Below, piece after piece: positions 52,315 through 60,988 of a stretch of 64,000 bases of DNA. Position 1 is the first letter of the stretch, and every line of letters starts with the position of its first letter. The stretch spans positions 35,323 through 99,322 of the forward strand of contig NZ_QKQV01000012.1 of assembly GCF_003233725.1 (NCBI RefSeq). Reading direction: 5' to 3'. Under the pieces are notes generated by a model. That model ran no database searches, had not been told where the DNA came from, and saw only the letters and a list, made by a program, of their open reading frames with translations. The translations under genes were made by a program, and so were the position numbers. Source of the stretch: Mesonia sp. K7. Its GTDB lineage: Bacteria; Bacteroidota; Bacteroidia; Flavobacteriales; Flavobacteriaceae.

Positions 52315-55137
52315 ATGATTAAACTCTTTTTACAGAAAAGTTTTGGCATTAGAAGCGGAGAAGTAAGGATTTCCCTTCTGATGCAACTTTACATATTTTT
52401 AATCATCACAACGCTATTAATCGTAAAACCAACGATTAATGCGTTGTTTTTATCTAAATTAACTTCCAACGCTCTACCAAACGCTTACTTATTGGTAGCT
52501 TTTGTAGCCGTTGGAAGCTCTTTTTTTTATAATAAAGCACTCAGAAGGTTTTCACTTTTAAAAATTATAACTGCTACCTTAGTGGTTTCTGCGGCTATAT
52601 TTTTGTCGTTAAAGTTTCTTCTTAATTTTAATTACTATTCTACAGAGCTATTATACTTCTATTATGTTTGGGTAGCCATTTTTGCCTTACTCACCACTTC
52701 GCAGTTTTGGGTCTTGGCCAATTTGGTTTTTAATATTAGAGAAGCGAAAAGGTTGTTTGGTTTTATTGGTGCGGGAGCAATCACAGGAGGAATTTTTGGA
52801 GGTTATCTAACCAATATTTTAACTCCCATTCTTGGGAATGACAATCTGATGGTCATTGCATCGATGCTATTATTGGGATGTATCCCGTTATTACATTATA
52901 TATGGCGCAAAAAAATAAAGTCGTTAGGCTATTTCAGACAAAAACAACGTTCATACACCAACAAAGATTCTTCTTTTAATCTTATTTACAAATCTAAGCA
53001 CCTTACTTATATTGCCGGTATTGTCGGGATAAGTGTAATTAGTGCCAAACTCGTCGATTTTCAGTTTAGTGATTTGGCATCAAAACAAATTCAAGATTCT
53101 AATGACCTTGCCTCATTTTTTGGATTTTGGTTCTCTACTTTTAATCTAGCCTCATTAATTATCCAGCTTTTTTTAACTCGAAAAATAGTTGGTGTCTGGG
53201 GTGTTACTTCTACATTGGTTATATTACCCTTTGGTATATTGATTGCCGCTGGATTGTTTTTTATTTTTCCCGAACTATGGGTAGTGATTTTAATGAAATC
53301 TATCGACGGAAGTTTAAAGCAATCCATCAACAAAGCAGCTTCAGAAATGTTGGTGTTACCTATTCCTACAGATCTTAAAAATAAAACAAAATCTTTTATC
53401 GATGTGGTCGTAGATAGTGTCGCAACCGGCATTGCAGGTTGTTTATTGATTTTTGTGATAAAAGGATTGAATTTTGGAGAGCTTGAAGTATCTATTTTGA
53501 TATTATTGTTTGTCATGGTTTGGTTTTTCTTTATTTATAAAGTTAGAAAAACCTATTTTCAGGCCTTTCGACAAAACTTAGTCAACTTTACGGAAAAACA
53601 CCATTTAAACAAGAAAAAGAAGAAGAAGCGTACTTTTACAAACGCTACTATTCTTAAAGTTTTGGAAGAAGGAGAAGAGTCCGAAATTTTATACATGCTA
53701 GGGAAGATCGACGAAATTAAAGACAAACGTTTGAAAAATGCGGTCATTAACTTATTGGATTACCCTTCCGTAGGAGTCAAAGCATTGGCAATAAAAAACC
53801 TGTATTTTTTAGACAAAGGAACAGCTGTCGATAAAGTCGAGCAGCTTGTAAATGAAAAAGATGATGGTGTGGTTTTAGCCGCTATGCAGTATTTATTGAC
53901 GCATACCGATATCAACGACTTAAAGATTTTTGATTCTTATCTTAACCATAACAACGAATATATTGCTTCAGCTGCATTGTTTTGCTTGGCGAAGGAATCT
54001 AGAGACAACAAAAAATTAGCTCAACGTTACAGCCTGGATAAAAGATTGGATGAAGGAATTACAGAAGTAAACCTGCCAAGTGATAACCATCGCATAGAAG
54101 AAACTATCGAGCTGATTAAAGCTATCGGGTTTGCAGGAATTCCTAAATATTATTCCTTTATTAAAGCTCACTTCAACAATAGAAATGAAGAAGTAGTAAA
54201 AGCTGCTATTGAAGCTGCAGGTTATAGTTCTGATCTACTTTTTGTAGATGATTTAATTAGCTTTTTAGAAACCAAAGAATTTAGGGAAGAGGCAGAAAAC
54301 GCATTATTCCATTTTGGTTCGGGTATTAGTAAAATGTTATTGAACAGGCTTAAAAATGACTTGATTTCCGAAAAAGCAAAACGTTTTATTCCCGATATTT
54401 TATCGAGGTTTAATAATCAAGAAAGTGTAAATACACTTTTTATGTTGCTTCGCAATAAAGATATTATTATGCGAATAGAAGCTGCCAAATCTTTACAAAA
54501 GATGAAGGAAAACAACAGTTATCTAAAATTTAGTAAAAAAGATATTGTGCGTCTTATTTTAAATGAATGTAAACTCTATCACAATACATTAATTGCGATG
54601 GAACTTCAAAAACGAATCACAAGAGAATATAAAAAAGATCTTGTGGGCGATCGGGAAATGGAAGAGTATGCTGCAAGAAACAGTTTGATAGAAATTTTGG
54701 AAAAACGGTTAGATCACGGTTTATTGCAGATTTTTACTTTGTTGGAGCTGGAGTATAATTCAAAGGATGTTCTTATTGCCTATAATGGTATAAAAAGTGA
54801 TAAGCAGGAAATTCGTGCCAACGCAATTGAGTTTTTAGATACACTTTTACAGCCGAACTTAAGGCATACTCTGTTGCCTTTGGTAGAAAACACTATTTTG
54901 AGTACGAATAATCAGGAATTGGATGCTGCTTTTCTGCAAGTACCAAGCGAATATGATTGTTTTCAGCAACTTCTTAAAGGCCAAGACGTGAGAATAAAAT
55001 TGGCGATTTTATATCTTTTAAGGCATGTAGATGATAAAAGTTATATCAAACTAATCCTACACTTAAAGAGGGATAAGGACGTACGAATTAAGAATTTTGC
55101 TGAAATAGCTATACAGAATCTACAGCAGTTAGCTTAA
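52315..55137 (+). CDS. ATP/ADP translocase-like (Npt1/Npt2-type) transporter fused to HEAT repeats
   Basis: 940 residues. The first ~430 form a polytopic domain with about 12 helices that resembles the plastid/rickettsial nucleotide transporter family, beginning FGIRSGEVRISLLMQLYIFLI and KPTINALFLSKL, with LFGFIGAGAITGGIFGGYL later. Those transporters exchange ATP and ADP across membranes. After a basic stretch HHLNKKKKKKR, residues about 440-940 form HEAT-type alpha solenoid repeats (GVKALAIKNLYFLD, IRANAIEFLDTLLQ, IKNFAEIAIQNL), probably cytoplasmic and used to bind a partner. It is convergent with the second serine hydrolase, sharing TTAA. Confidence 0.82.
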   Translation: MIKLFLQKSFGIRSGEVRISLLMQLYIFLIITTLLIVKPTINALFLSKLTSNALPNAYLLVAFVAVGSSFFYNKALRRFSLLKIITATLVVSAAIFLSLKFLLNFNYYSTELLYFYYVWVAIFALLTTSQFWVLANLVFNIREAKRLFGFIGAGAITGGIFGGYLTNILTPILGNDNLMVIASMLLLGCIPLLHYIWRKKIKSLGYFRQKQRSYTNKDSSFNLIYKSKHLTYIAGIVGISVISAKLVDFQFSDLASKQIQDSNDLASFFGFWFSTFNLASLIIQLFLTRKIVGVWGVTSTLVILPFGILIAAGLFFIFPELWVVILMKSIDGSLKQSINKAASEMLVLPIPTDLKNKTKSFIDVVVDSVATGIAGCLLIFVIKGLNFGELEVSILILLFVMVWFFFIYKVRKTYFQAFRQNLVNFTEKHHLNKKKKKKRTFTNATILKVLEEGEESEILYMLGKIDEIKDKRLKNAVINLLDYPSVGVKALAIKNLYFLDKGTAVDKVEQLVNEKDDGVVLAAMQYLLTHTDINDLKIFDSYLNHNNEYIASAALFCLAKESRDNKKLAQRYSLDKRLDEGITEVNLPSDNHRIEETIELIKAIGFAGIPKYYSFIKAHFNNRNEEVVKAAIEAAGYSSDLLFVDDLISFLETKEFREEAENALFHFGSGISKMLLNRLKNDLISEKAKRFIPDILSRFNNQESVNTLFMLLRNKDIIMRIEAAKSLQKMKENNSYLKFSKKDIVRLILNECKLYHNTLIAMELQKRITREYKKDLVGDREMEEYAARNSLIEILEKRLDHGLLQIFTLLELEYNSKDVLIAYNGIKSDKQEIRANAIEFLDTLLQPNLRHTLLPLVENTILSTNNQELDAAFLQVPSEYDCFQQLLKGQDVRIKLAILYLLRHVDDKSYIKLILHLKRDKDVRIKNFAEIAIQNLQQLA

Positions 55138-56402
55138 ATTTCTTCATTGCGAATTACTTTATCTATTCTACCGGCCAAAGCTTGGTGATCATAAGCAGAG
55201 TTTTTTCTTAACACGTTTGTCATAAGGCAAACCATATACTTTTTTCCGTTAGGGTGCTCAATGATAGCTACCGAATTCATATAATTATATACGTTTCCTG
55301 CATATTCTCCACAAGATTTTCCATTAGATCGGTCACAAGAATAAAAACTACCTGATTTAAAATAAACCGCTGCATTTTTTAAAGTAGGAGAATAAGCATA
55401 CCTGATTCGTCGATCGGTCATATACATCAATCTTTTTATTTCTAAACTGGATTCTCTATCGATTAAGTTGCCTTGTTCTATACTTACTAAGTATTTCATC
55501 AATCCTAAAGGAGTTCCGGTACTCCCTCCTATATCTCCTACATATTTGTTGGCTCCAGACGTAAAGAAACTTCCTAAACGCCATTCATCCTTGGTAATAC
55601 CTATTTTTCTGAGAGGTTCGTTTACAATCTTATTGGCAAGCAGGGTTAATTCTTTTTTAGGTGTTTCTTGAAAGTATTTATCGACTTGCTCTTGGGTTAA
55701 ATATTCGTATTCATCTTTAAATGCTGCCATTAATAAAGCTTCTCGCCAAATCACACTTGCAGCTCCGTTATTGCTCACAGACATCATATGATCTACCCAT
55801 TCGTAGAGCGTAAAAACATCATCGGGTTTTACTTGCCTTTTTATCAATTGATCATTTTCGATATCATAAATAGGCACGGTATGATGATCGTAAACCGCCC
55901 AATCACCAGCTCTTACTTTTTTGTTTTTTAGTAAAGAAGTTCGGGCATCCCAAGATTGCGGGCAAATATTTTTTAATTGAGTAAATAATGCGGTAGTAAC
56001 CGTTAGTTTACCTACACTTCCAGGTTGGTAGCCTATAGATGCTTTGTGTTGTGCATATTTTAAGTCGTCTGGGTCTGACATGTCCAAAACCGTTAAAGAA
56101 TAACTCCCAGAAGGGATAACTTTCTTAATTCTTTCCGCGAAAGCTGGGTCTTCTTTTAGAAGTACGTCAAGTGAGTCGTCTTTTCTTTGGGTAAGCTGTA
56201 ATTCTATACAATTGAGCGGTAACAAAGCACCCTTAGGTAAATTAAGGGTTTTGGTACTGTCGCTGATTCTTTTTTCTAAATGTGCTAACCTAGAAATTTT
56301 GGTGGTTTTGTATCCATCTATAGGATAAATTATTTTGGAACTTGTATAAAAACCTATGGCTAAAATTAAGAAAGTAAGGTTTATTTTACTGAATATATTC
56401 AT
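55134..56402 (-). CDS. Second exported serine hydrolase of the penicillin-binding fold
   Basis: 422 residues. N-terminal signal or anchor helix (MNIFSKINLTFLILAIGFYT). Motifs: Ser129-x-x-Lys132 in YQPGSVGKLTVTT, Ser210-Asn-Asn in SVSNNGAASV, Lys349-Ser-Gly in VYFKSGSFYSCD, plus a Cys pair (CDRSNGKSC) near the third motif that may form a disulfide. Sequence is only distantly like the first hydrolase, so these are not recent duplicates. It starts 4 bases after the dikinase-like gene, so they are co-transcribed. Confidence 0.83.
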   Translation of the reverse strand: MNIFSKINLTFLILAIGFYTSSKIIYPIDGYKTTKISRLAHLEKRISDSTKTLNLPKGALLPLNCIELQLTQRKDDSLDVLLKEDPAFAERIKKVIPSGSYSLTVLDMSDPDDLKYAQHKASIGYQPGSVGKLTVTTALFTQLKNICPQSWDARTSLLKNKKVRAGDWAVYDHHTVPIYDIENDQLIKRQVKPDDVFTLYEWVDHMMSVSNNGAASVIWREALLMAAFKDEYEYLTQEQVDKYFQETPKKELTLLANKIVNEPLRKIGITKDEWRLGSFFTSGANKYVGDIGGSTGTPLGLMKYLVSIEQGNLIDRESSLEIKRLMYMTDRRIRYAYSPTLKNAAVYFKSGSFYSCDRSNGKSCGEYAGNVYNYMNSVAIIEHPNGKKYMVCLMTNVLRKNSAYDHQALAGRIDKVIRNEEI

Positions 56403-56406
56403 CGCT

Positions 56407-59319
56407 TTATATTTTGGTGGTTAAGGATAATTCTTTGTTTTCGTCTATTTCGGGATCAATAGATTGCAAGTAAGATGAGCTTAGTGCATTTTCGTTTTCA
56501 ACAAAAGGTCTAATCTGAAAAAGCCATAACTTATTATCTTTAAAACCTAGTTCTACATCATAGGGTCCAGTATTGGAAGTCTTGGTTTTTTGCGGAATAG
56601 TATTGCGAATAATTTTAGCCAAGCTTCTAATCTGATTGATGTTATGCTGCGATAAAATAGGGTGATCTAGACTGGTACTGTTCTTTTCGAGTCCTCCATT
56701 TTCAGGAAGCCTATTGTAGGTTATTTCACGTGAAGGTGAAAGCAGCGTCAGTCCCTTTGGCATACCTATGAGCCAAGATTCTGCCGATTGTCCGTCTACT
56801 GCGCCTCCTGCACCTTTACTAAAAGCCACTGTCAAATTTTCGGGATTATCATTACTTATTCCTTTGGTGATCAAAACACCACTATAATCTACATCTACAG
56901 AAGGTATGATTAATATCGACGGGAATACATTTTCTGGATTAGTAAGGTATTTTTGTCTCCATTTAAAACTTCTATCGGTGTATGGAGAAGCCCAAACATC
57001 TCTAATACCTTGAAGGATTTTATCTCTTTGACGTACGTTAAAAACCGTAAGGTTTAGTCCTGCACCTGTAAAATTTCCCAAATCCTCCATATTGGTGTCG
57101 CTTCTTAAAAAAACAGGTACTTGCCCCAACGATCGATTAAAATTTAGTTGAAAACTATTCTCAAGTTTCTTTATAAAATCGGGTTGTAGATTTATTTTTT
57201 TAATGGCTTCACTTAACAAATAAAGTCTATCTAATTGGCATTGCTCAATCTCATCTTTATCTACCTTATCTTCTCGCATTTTTTCTGCTTCTGTAAAAGT
57301 TGCCTTTAAATAATCCCAATAGCTACCTTCTTGCAATGGCATTTTTTGATTCATATGGTTTTTAAAGACTCCAAAAGGAATAACAGTACCATTTACCACA
57401 TTGTTAGGGAACATCGCCTTCAGCTGACCCAAGTTTGCTGCCTTCGGGCCGCAAAATATTCCCGAGCTTTTGGCGTCAATTTCTGTGAGGTTAAGCAAAT
57501 CATTTTCTTGAAGATTTATTTTATCGATAGGTACAGCTATTTTCTCCTCTTTCTTTTCAGAAGCCTCATTGTCAAAAAGCTCTTCTTCCTCATTACTCAT
57601 ATCATCAGTTTCTTTTAAAACAATGGCACCTTTCGGTGAAACTGCATAGAAAACCTCTTTACCCTCAAATTTCTTTAGTTGTTCAAAATTTTCTGCGGAA
57701 ATGAGACTGTTGGGTATGCCTAAATTACGGGCTAAAAGCTGAACATGGGAAACGAGATTTCCTTCGGCAACCGTAGCAATCCCTGCTACAGGTTTTAAAT
57801 CTGAGGGTGGTTGACGGAAAATATAAATATGATCAGGGTTGACTTTTATGTTTCCATCTTCGACAATAATTAATTTTCCTTTTGCATAACCAGGGTTTAA
57901 ACCTCGGGCATCATTGGGGTGTTTTACGCTCAATAATTTATTGGAAAGCTCGGTTTCTTCTTTTAGGAAATCACTTAATTCACTTACAGTTTCACCTAAT
58001 TTAAGCACAATTGAAGAGCGTACGGCATTATCTAAAAAACCATTCACTTTGGGTTCAAAATCTCTATAAACAGCTATATCCTTTTCATAAATGGTATGTA
58101 AGCGAGAGCTGCTCCAGTCAACTATACTTCTTGCCGCTCTTTGTAGCTGTTCTAGTTCTTGTAGGCTTATCTTCTTGGTATTACTTATTTGTAGCTGATT
58201 TTCTACCTGATTCCATTCCCACCATTCGATATAACCTGCACTTGCTGCTGCTTGTGCCAATAAGTATATTTTATCTAATTGATCTAATAATGAAGCCGGT
58301 TCCCATTTAGAAGTGTTGGTGAACATAATCATTTCCAATTCATTTAAAACATCAAGCATTTGCAATCTGTCTGAAGAACTACTGACCGTTATAAGTTGAC
58401 TTCTGATATCGCACATCAAGCTGGAAGTGTCTTCCAATAAAATCTTTGTTGGGAGAGAATCTATTCGCTGCGCTGCAAACTTTTCCAAAGCTAGCCTTAA
58501 GTAATGGTTTTGAGGTAAAGCAGCGGCTTTTTCTTTAAAACTTGCTAAGTTTACAGGAGCATAAAATTTAGTCATCGCTCGTTTAAGGGAATCTAAATCG
58601 TGTTTTAAGTCTGCTTCTAAATCTTTTTGGTGCTCCTCTGTAAATTTTTCGACAAGTTCTATATCAGATGCTGCAGGTTGCCCGTGAATCTTTGTTCTGA
58701 TATCGATAAAATCAGGATACTCATCGGAGATGGTTTTGCTTAAAGTCCTAATGATTTGCGACTGCTGTTCTTCGGTATTATGCGGTATTTCTAGGGTCGA
58801 TTGTTTAATCAGCAAAAAGTTTTCGTTTACTCTCTGGTCACTGGCAAGAAGCCAATTGTAGAAGTTTATTCCCCATTCTTTTTCATCTTCAGATTGTACA
58901 GACCCACGGTAAAATTGGGCTTTCCGCATAATCCAGCCATCATCAATCCTGTTTAAATACTTATTGAGTAAATACTGTTTGAGCCTAGAATGATTATTTA
59001 TAGCATCCCAGAAATCATTTTTATCAGTATAAGCTAAAATATCCGCAAAAAAAAGGTGGTTTTTTTTATGGAGTTCTTCCACTTCAGCTTTGTAACTAGC
59101 GTGTTGGATACCTCCGATATGGTCAGGGCAAGGATCTTTTGGACCTCTTCTAGTACCGTCATCACAAAACCACTCTATTTTTTTATAAGGACCTCGAGGG
59201 TTATTTTTGTAAGATTCTATTCTAGCCTTAATTTCTTTATCAGAAACTTTTTGTGCTGATGTGTTTTGAGGTAGGAATACCACAATAAAAATTATGGAAA
59301 ACAGTAAGTTTTTAAACAT
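56407..59319 (-). CDS. Exported PEP-synthase/glucan-dikinase-like phosphotransferase
   Basis: 970 residues with signal peptide MFKNLLFSIIFIVVFLPQNTSAQ. Residues 25-470 are an uncharacterised helical region with a cysteine-bearing start (FCDDGTRRGPKDPC). Residues 475-570 are a swivelling phosphohistidine domain: LNPGYAKGKLII and VSHVQLLARNLGIPN with His525. Residues 615-940 are the PPDK_N ATP-grasp domain: SGIFCGPKAANLGQL, PVFLRSDTNMEDL and LWLFQIRPF. Having phosphohistidine before ATP-grasp is the order in starch/glucan water dikinases, and opposite to PEP synthase. Export of an ATP-grasp enzyme is odd. A TAGATTTG box lies at 59355-59362 on this strand. Confidence 0.82.
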   Translation of the reverse strand: MFKNLLFSIIFIVVFLPQNTSAQKVSDKEIKARIESYKNNPRGPYKKIEWFCDDGTRRGPKDPCPDHIGGIQHASYKAEVEELHKKNHLFFADILAYTDKNDFWDAINNHSRLKQYLLNKYLNRIDDGWIMRKAQFYRGSVQSEDEKEWGINFYNWLLASDQRVNENFLLIKQSTLEIPHNTEEQQSQIIRTLSKTISDEYPDFIDIRTKIHGQPAASDIELVEKFTEEHQKDLEADLKHDLDSLKRAMTKFYAPVNLASFKEKAAALPQNHYLRLALEKFAAQRIDSLPTKILLEDTSSLMCDIRSQLITVSSSSDRLQMLDVLNELEMIMFTNTSKWEPASLLDQLDKIYLLAQAAASAGYIEWWEWNQVENQLQISNTKKISLQELEQLQRAARSIVDWSSSRLHTIYEKDIAVYRDFEPKVNGFLDNAVRSSIVLKLGETVSELSDFLKEETELSNKLLSVKHPNDARGLNPGYAKGKLIIVEDGNIKVNPDHIYIFRQPPSDLKPVAGIATVAEGNLVSHVQLLARNLGIPNSLISAENFEQLKKFEGKEVFYAVSPKGAIVLKETDDMSNEEEELFDNEASEKKEEKIAVPIDKINLQENDLLNLTEIDAKSSGIFCGPKAANLGQLKAMFPNNVVNGTVIPFGVFKNHMNQKMPLQEGSYWDYLKATFTEAEKMREDKVDKDEIEQCQLDRLYLLSEAIKKINLQPDFIKKLENSFQLNFNRSLGQVPVFLRSDTNMEDLGNFTGAGLNLTVFNVRQRDKILQGIRDVWASPYTDRSFKWRQKYLTNPENVFPSILIIPSVDVDYSGVLITKGISNDNPENLTVAFSKGAGGAVDGQSAESWLIGMPKGLTLLSPSREITYNRLPENGGLEKNSTSLDHPILSQHNINQIRSLAKIIRNTIPQKTKTSNTGPYDVELGFKDNKLWLFQIRPFVENENALSSSYLQSIDPEIDENKELSLTTKI

Positions 59320-59415
59320 GCTTTAGAGAGTGATTTTTAAACAGTTGATTTTTTCAAATCTAACGATAAGTTCTGTTAAAATACTACTAAAGAAATGTTT
59401 GCAGCATCATAAATT

Positions 59416-60027
59416 TTAAAGTTCCAATCTTTTCAGCTCTTTATAATTTCGCTTTAGTTTCCTTAAAAGTAAACCGTAAACGAGCGTATATATGAGCCAA
59501 ATCACACCAATAAAGATGATACAAGCCGCCAAACCAAACAAAATAACTGCCCACATATTGATGCTTTTTTGATTGATTTCTGCCAAATAAGTAGAGGTGA
59601 AAAGATAATATATCATAAAAGAAACTGCCATCGATAGGAGCATAAAGCCAATGTAATATTTTACCACCCGTCTGGTTTTTAGTATGTTTTGCATAAGTTC
59701 CCTAGCAGAATCTACAGCACTTATTTTTTGGTATCTTTTGTAAAATGCAATGATAAAAGCAAAAGTGATGATATACGAAATAGCATATAAAACATAAGTA
59801 AATGTGGTCAAATGCATTCCTTCGACAAGTTCCCAATACTCTTTGTCTGCCAAAAATAAGTTAAGCACAAATCCTAGCCCTAACTCTATGATACTGATGT
59901 AAAATATCCATTTTACAATCGAAGAGGATTTCTTCAAGAGCATTTTGTAGAGCTCATCGGCTTTGTATTTGGGCAGACTCTCGTCTTGTTTTTGCCACTC
60001 TTTTTTTAATAGATCTAATTCTTTCAT
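59416..60027 (-). CDS. Four-helix membrane protein downstream of an ECF sigma factor (possible anti-sigma)
   Basis: 203 residues. A charged cytoplasmic N-terminus (MKELDLLKKEWQKQDESLPKYKADELYKMLLKKSS) precedes four hydrophobic segments around residues 40-58, 80-98, 122-145 and 160-185. Lies 3 bases after the sigma factor gene. Position suggests an anti-sigma or sensor; no zinc-binding HxxxCxxC motif is present, so this is inference. Confidence 0.6.
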   Translation of the reverse strand: MKELDLLKKEWQKQDESLPKYKADELYKMLLKKSSSIVKWIFYISIIELGLGFVLNLFLADKEYWELVEGMHLTTFTYVLYAISYIITFAFIIAFYKRYQKISAVDSARELMQNILKTRRVVKYYIGFMLLSMAVSFMIYYLFTSTYLAEINQKSINMWAVILFGLAACIIFIGVIWLIYTLVYGLLLRKLKRNYKELKRLEL

Positions 60028-60030
60028 ATG

Positions 60031-60525
60031 TTAAACACTCAAAATTTCTCTGAGCTTCTTTTTTATCCTGTTCATTTTTACACGGGCATTTACTTCAGAA
60101 ATACCCAATGTTTCTGCTATCTCTTGGTAATTTTTATCTTCTAAATATAGAAAAACCAATGCTTTGTCGATATCGTTTAGTTCCTTTATCGCAGCATACA
60201 TGAGTTTTAGATTGTTTTCTGTGGTTGGGTCGTACGCTTCTGCTTTTATCTTAAAACTTACGTTTTCCAACGGAAAGGATTTGACGCTCTTCTTAGATTT
60301 TCGGTAAAGCGTAATGGCGGTATTTAATGCTACGCGATACATCCAAGTACTAAATTTTGCATCGCCTCTAAACTTAGGGAAAGCCTTCCATAGTTGTATG
60401 GTAATTTCCTGAAATAAATCGTTATGCTCATCCTGATTGTTGGTGTATAGCCGACAAATCTTATGGGCAATGTTCTGATTCTCTTCGAGTAGTTTTACAA
60501 ACTGATGTTCTAAACTTTCTTTCAC
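60031..60525 (-). CDS. ECF RNA polymerase sigma factor
   Basis: 164 residues. Region 2 shows AHKICRLYTNNQDEHNDLFQEITIQLWKAFPKFRGDAKFSTWMYRVALNTAI; region 4 has LEDKNYQEIAETLGISEVNARVKMNRIKKKLR. No SnoaL or other extension. It forms a two-gene unit with the membrane protein downstream. Confidence 0.92.
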   Translation of the reverse strand: MKESLEHQFVKLLEENQNIAHKICRLYTNNQDEHNDLFQEITIQLWKAFPKFRGDAKFSTWMYRVALNTAITLYRKSKKSVKSFPLENVSFKIKAEAYDPTTENNLKLMYAAIKELNDIDKALVFLYLEDKNYQEIAETLGISEVNARVKMNRIKKKLREILSV

Positions 60526-60536
60526 TTAGGCGGTTC

Positions 60537-60569
60537 TAACAATTGGTGTATAAAAAGTAAGAATTGTTA
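60537..60569. promoter_or_regulatory. Inverted repeat TAACAATT...AATTGTTA upstream of the sigma factor
   Basis: Arms at 60537-60544 and 60562-60569, 12-44 bases before the sigma start. It could be an autoregulatory site; it might also serve as a weak hairpin at the end of the upstream gene's transcript. Confidence 0.35.
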
Positions 60570-60583
60570 CATTTAAAATGAAA

Positions 60584-60988
60584 TTACTTGTCTTTATTTT
60601 TATTCGGAATTAGCTTTTTCAAACTCATCAAACCATAAATAGCAATAACCGAAATACAAGCAGCAGTTCCTAAGCCTCCGCCAAAACCGTTAAAAAACTT
60701 GCTGGAATTGAGGTAAACAAAAGTAAAGACAATACTGGCAAAAACAACTTGTAACCGTTTCGGAAATATTTTTTGATTTACCATTCCTACAAACGAAGCA
60801 CCGTAAAAAACCAAAGGTACTTCTTGCAGGAGCTCACTTTCGTGAAATGGAAACAAATGCCAAAGTAAAGCGATGGTAAGTGAAGGTAAAGCCGAAGCGA
60901 CCACGACATTCATTTCTTTTTTATGAACGAGCAAATAGGGTATAATTCCGCCGAGAATTCCTGATATGTAGAGCAAAATTATATCCAT
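60584..60988 (-). CDS. Small membrane protein, paralogue of the upstream gene
   Basis: 134 residues with four hydrophobic segments. Contains FFNGFGGGLGTAACISVIAIYGLM, which parallels LQGFGGKLGSTAFSGIAMITFLI in the neighbour, and ASFVGMVNQKIFP which parallels GCFVGMCFPFTP. The two ORFs overlap by 10 bases, consistent with a heteromeric membrane complex. No known family is recognised. Confidence 0.65.
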   Translation of the reverse strand: MDIILLYISGILGGIIPYLLVHKKEMNVVVASALPSLTIALLWHLFPFHESELLQEVPLVFYGASFVGMVNQKIFPKRLQVVFASIVFTFVYLNSSKFFNGFGGGLGTAACISVIAIYGLMSLKKLIPNKNKDK

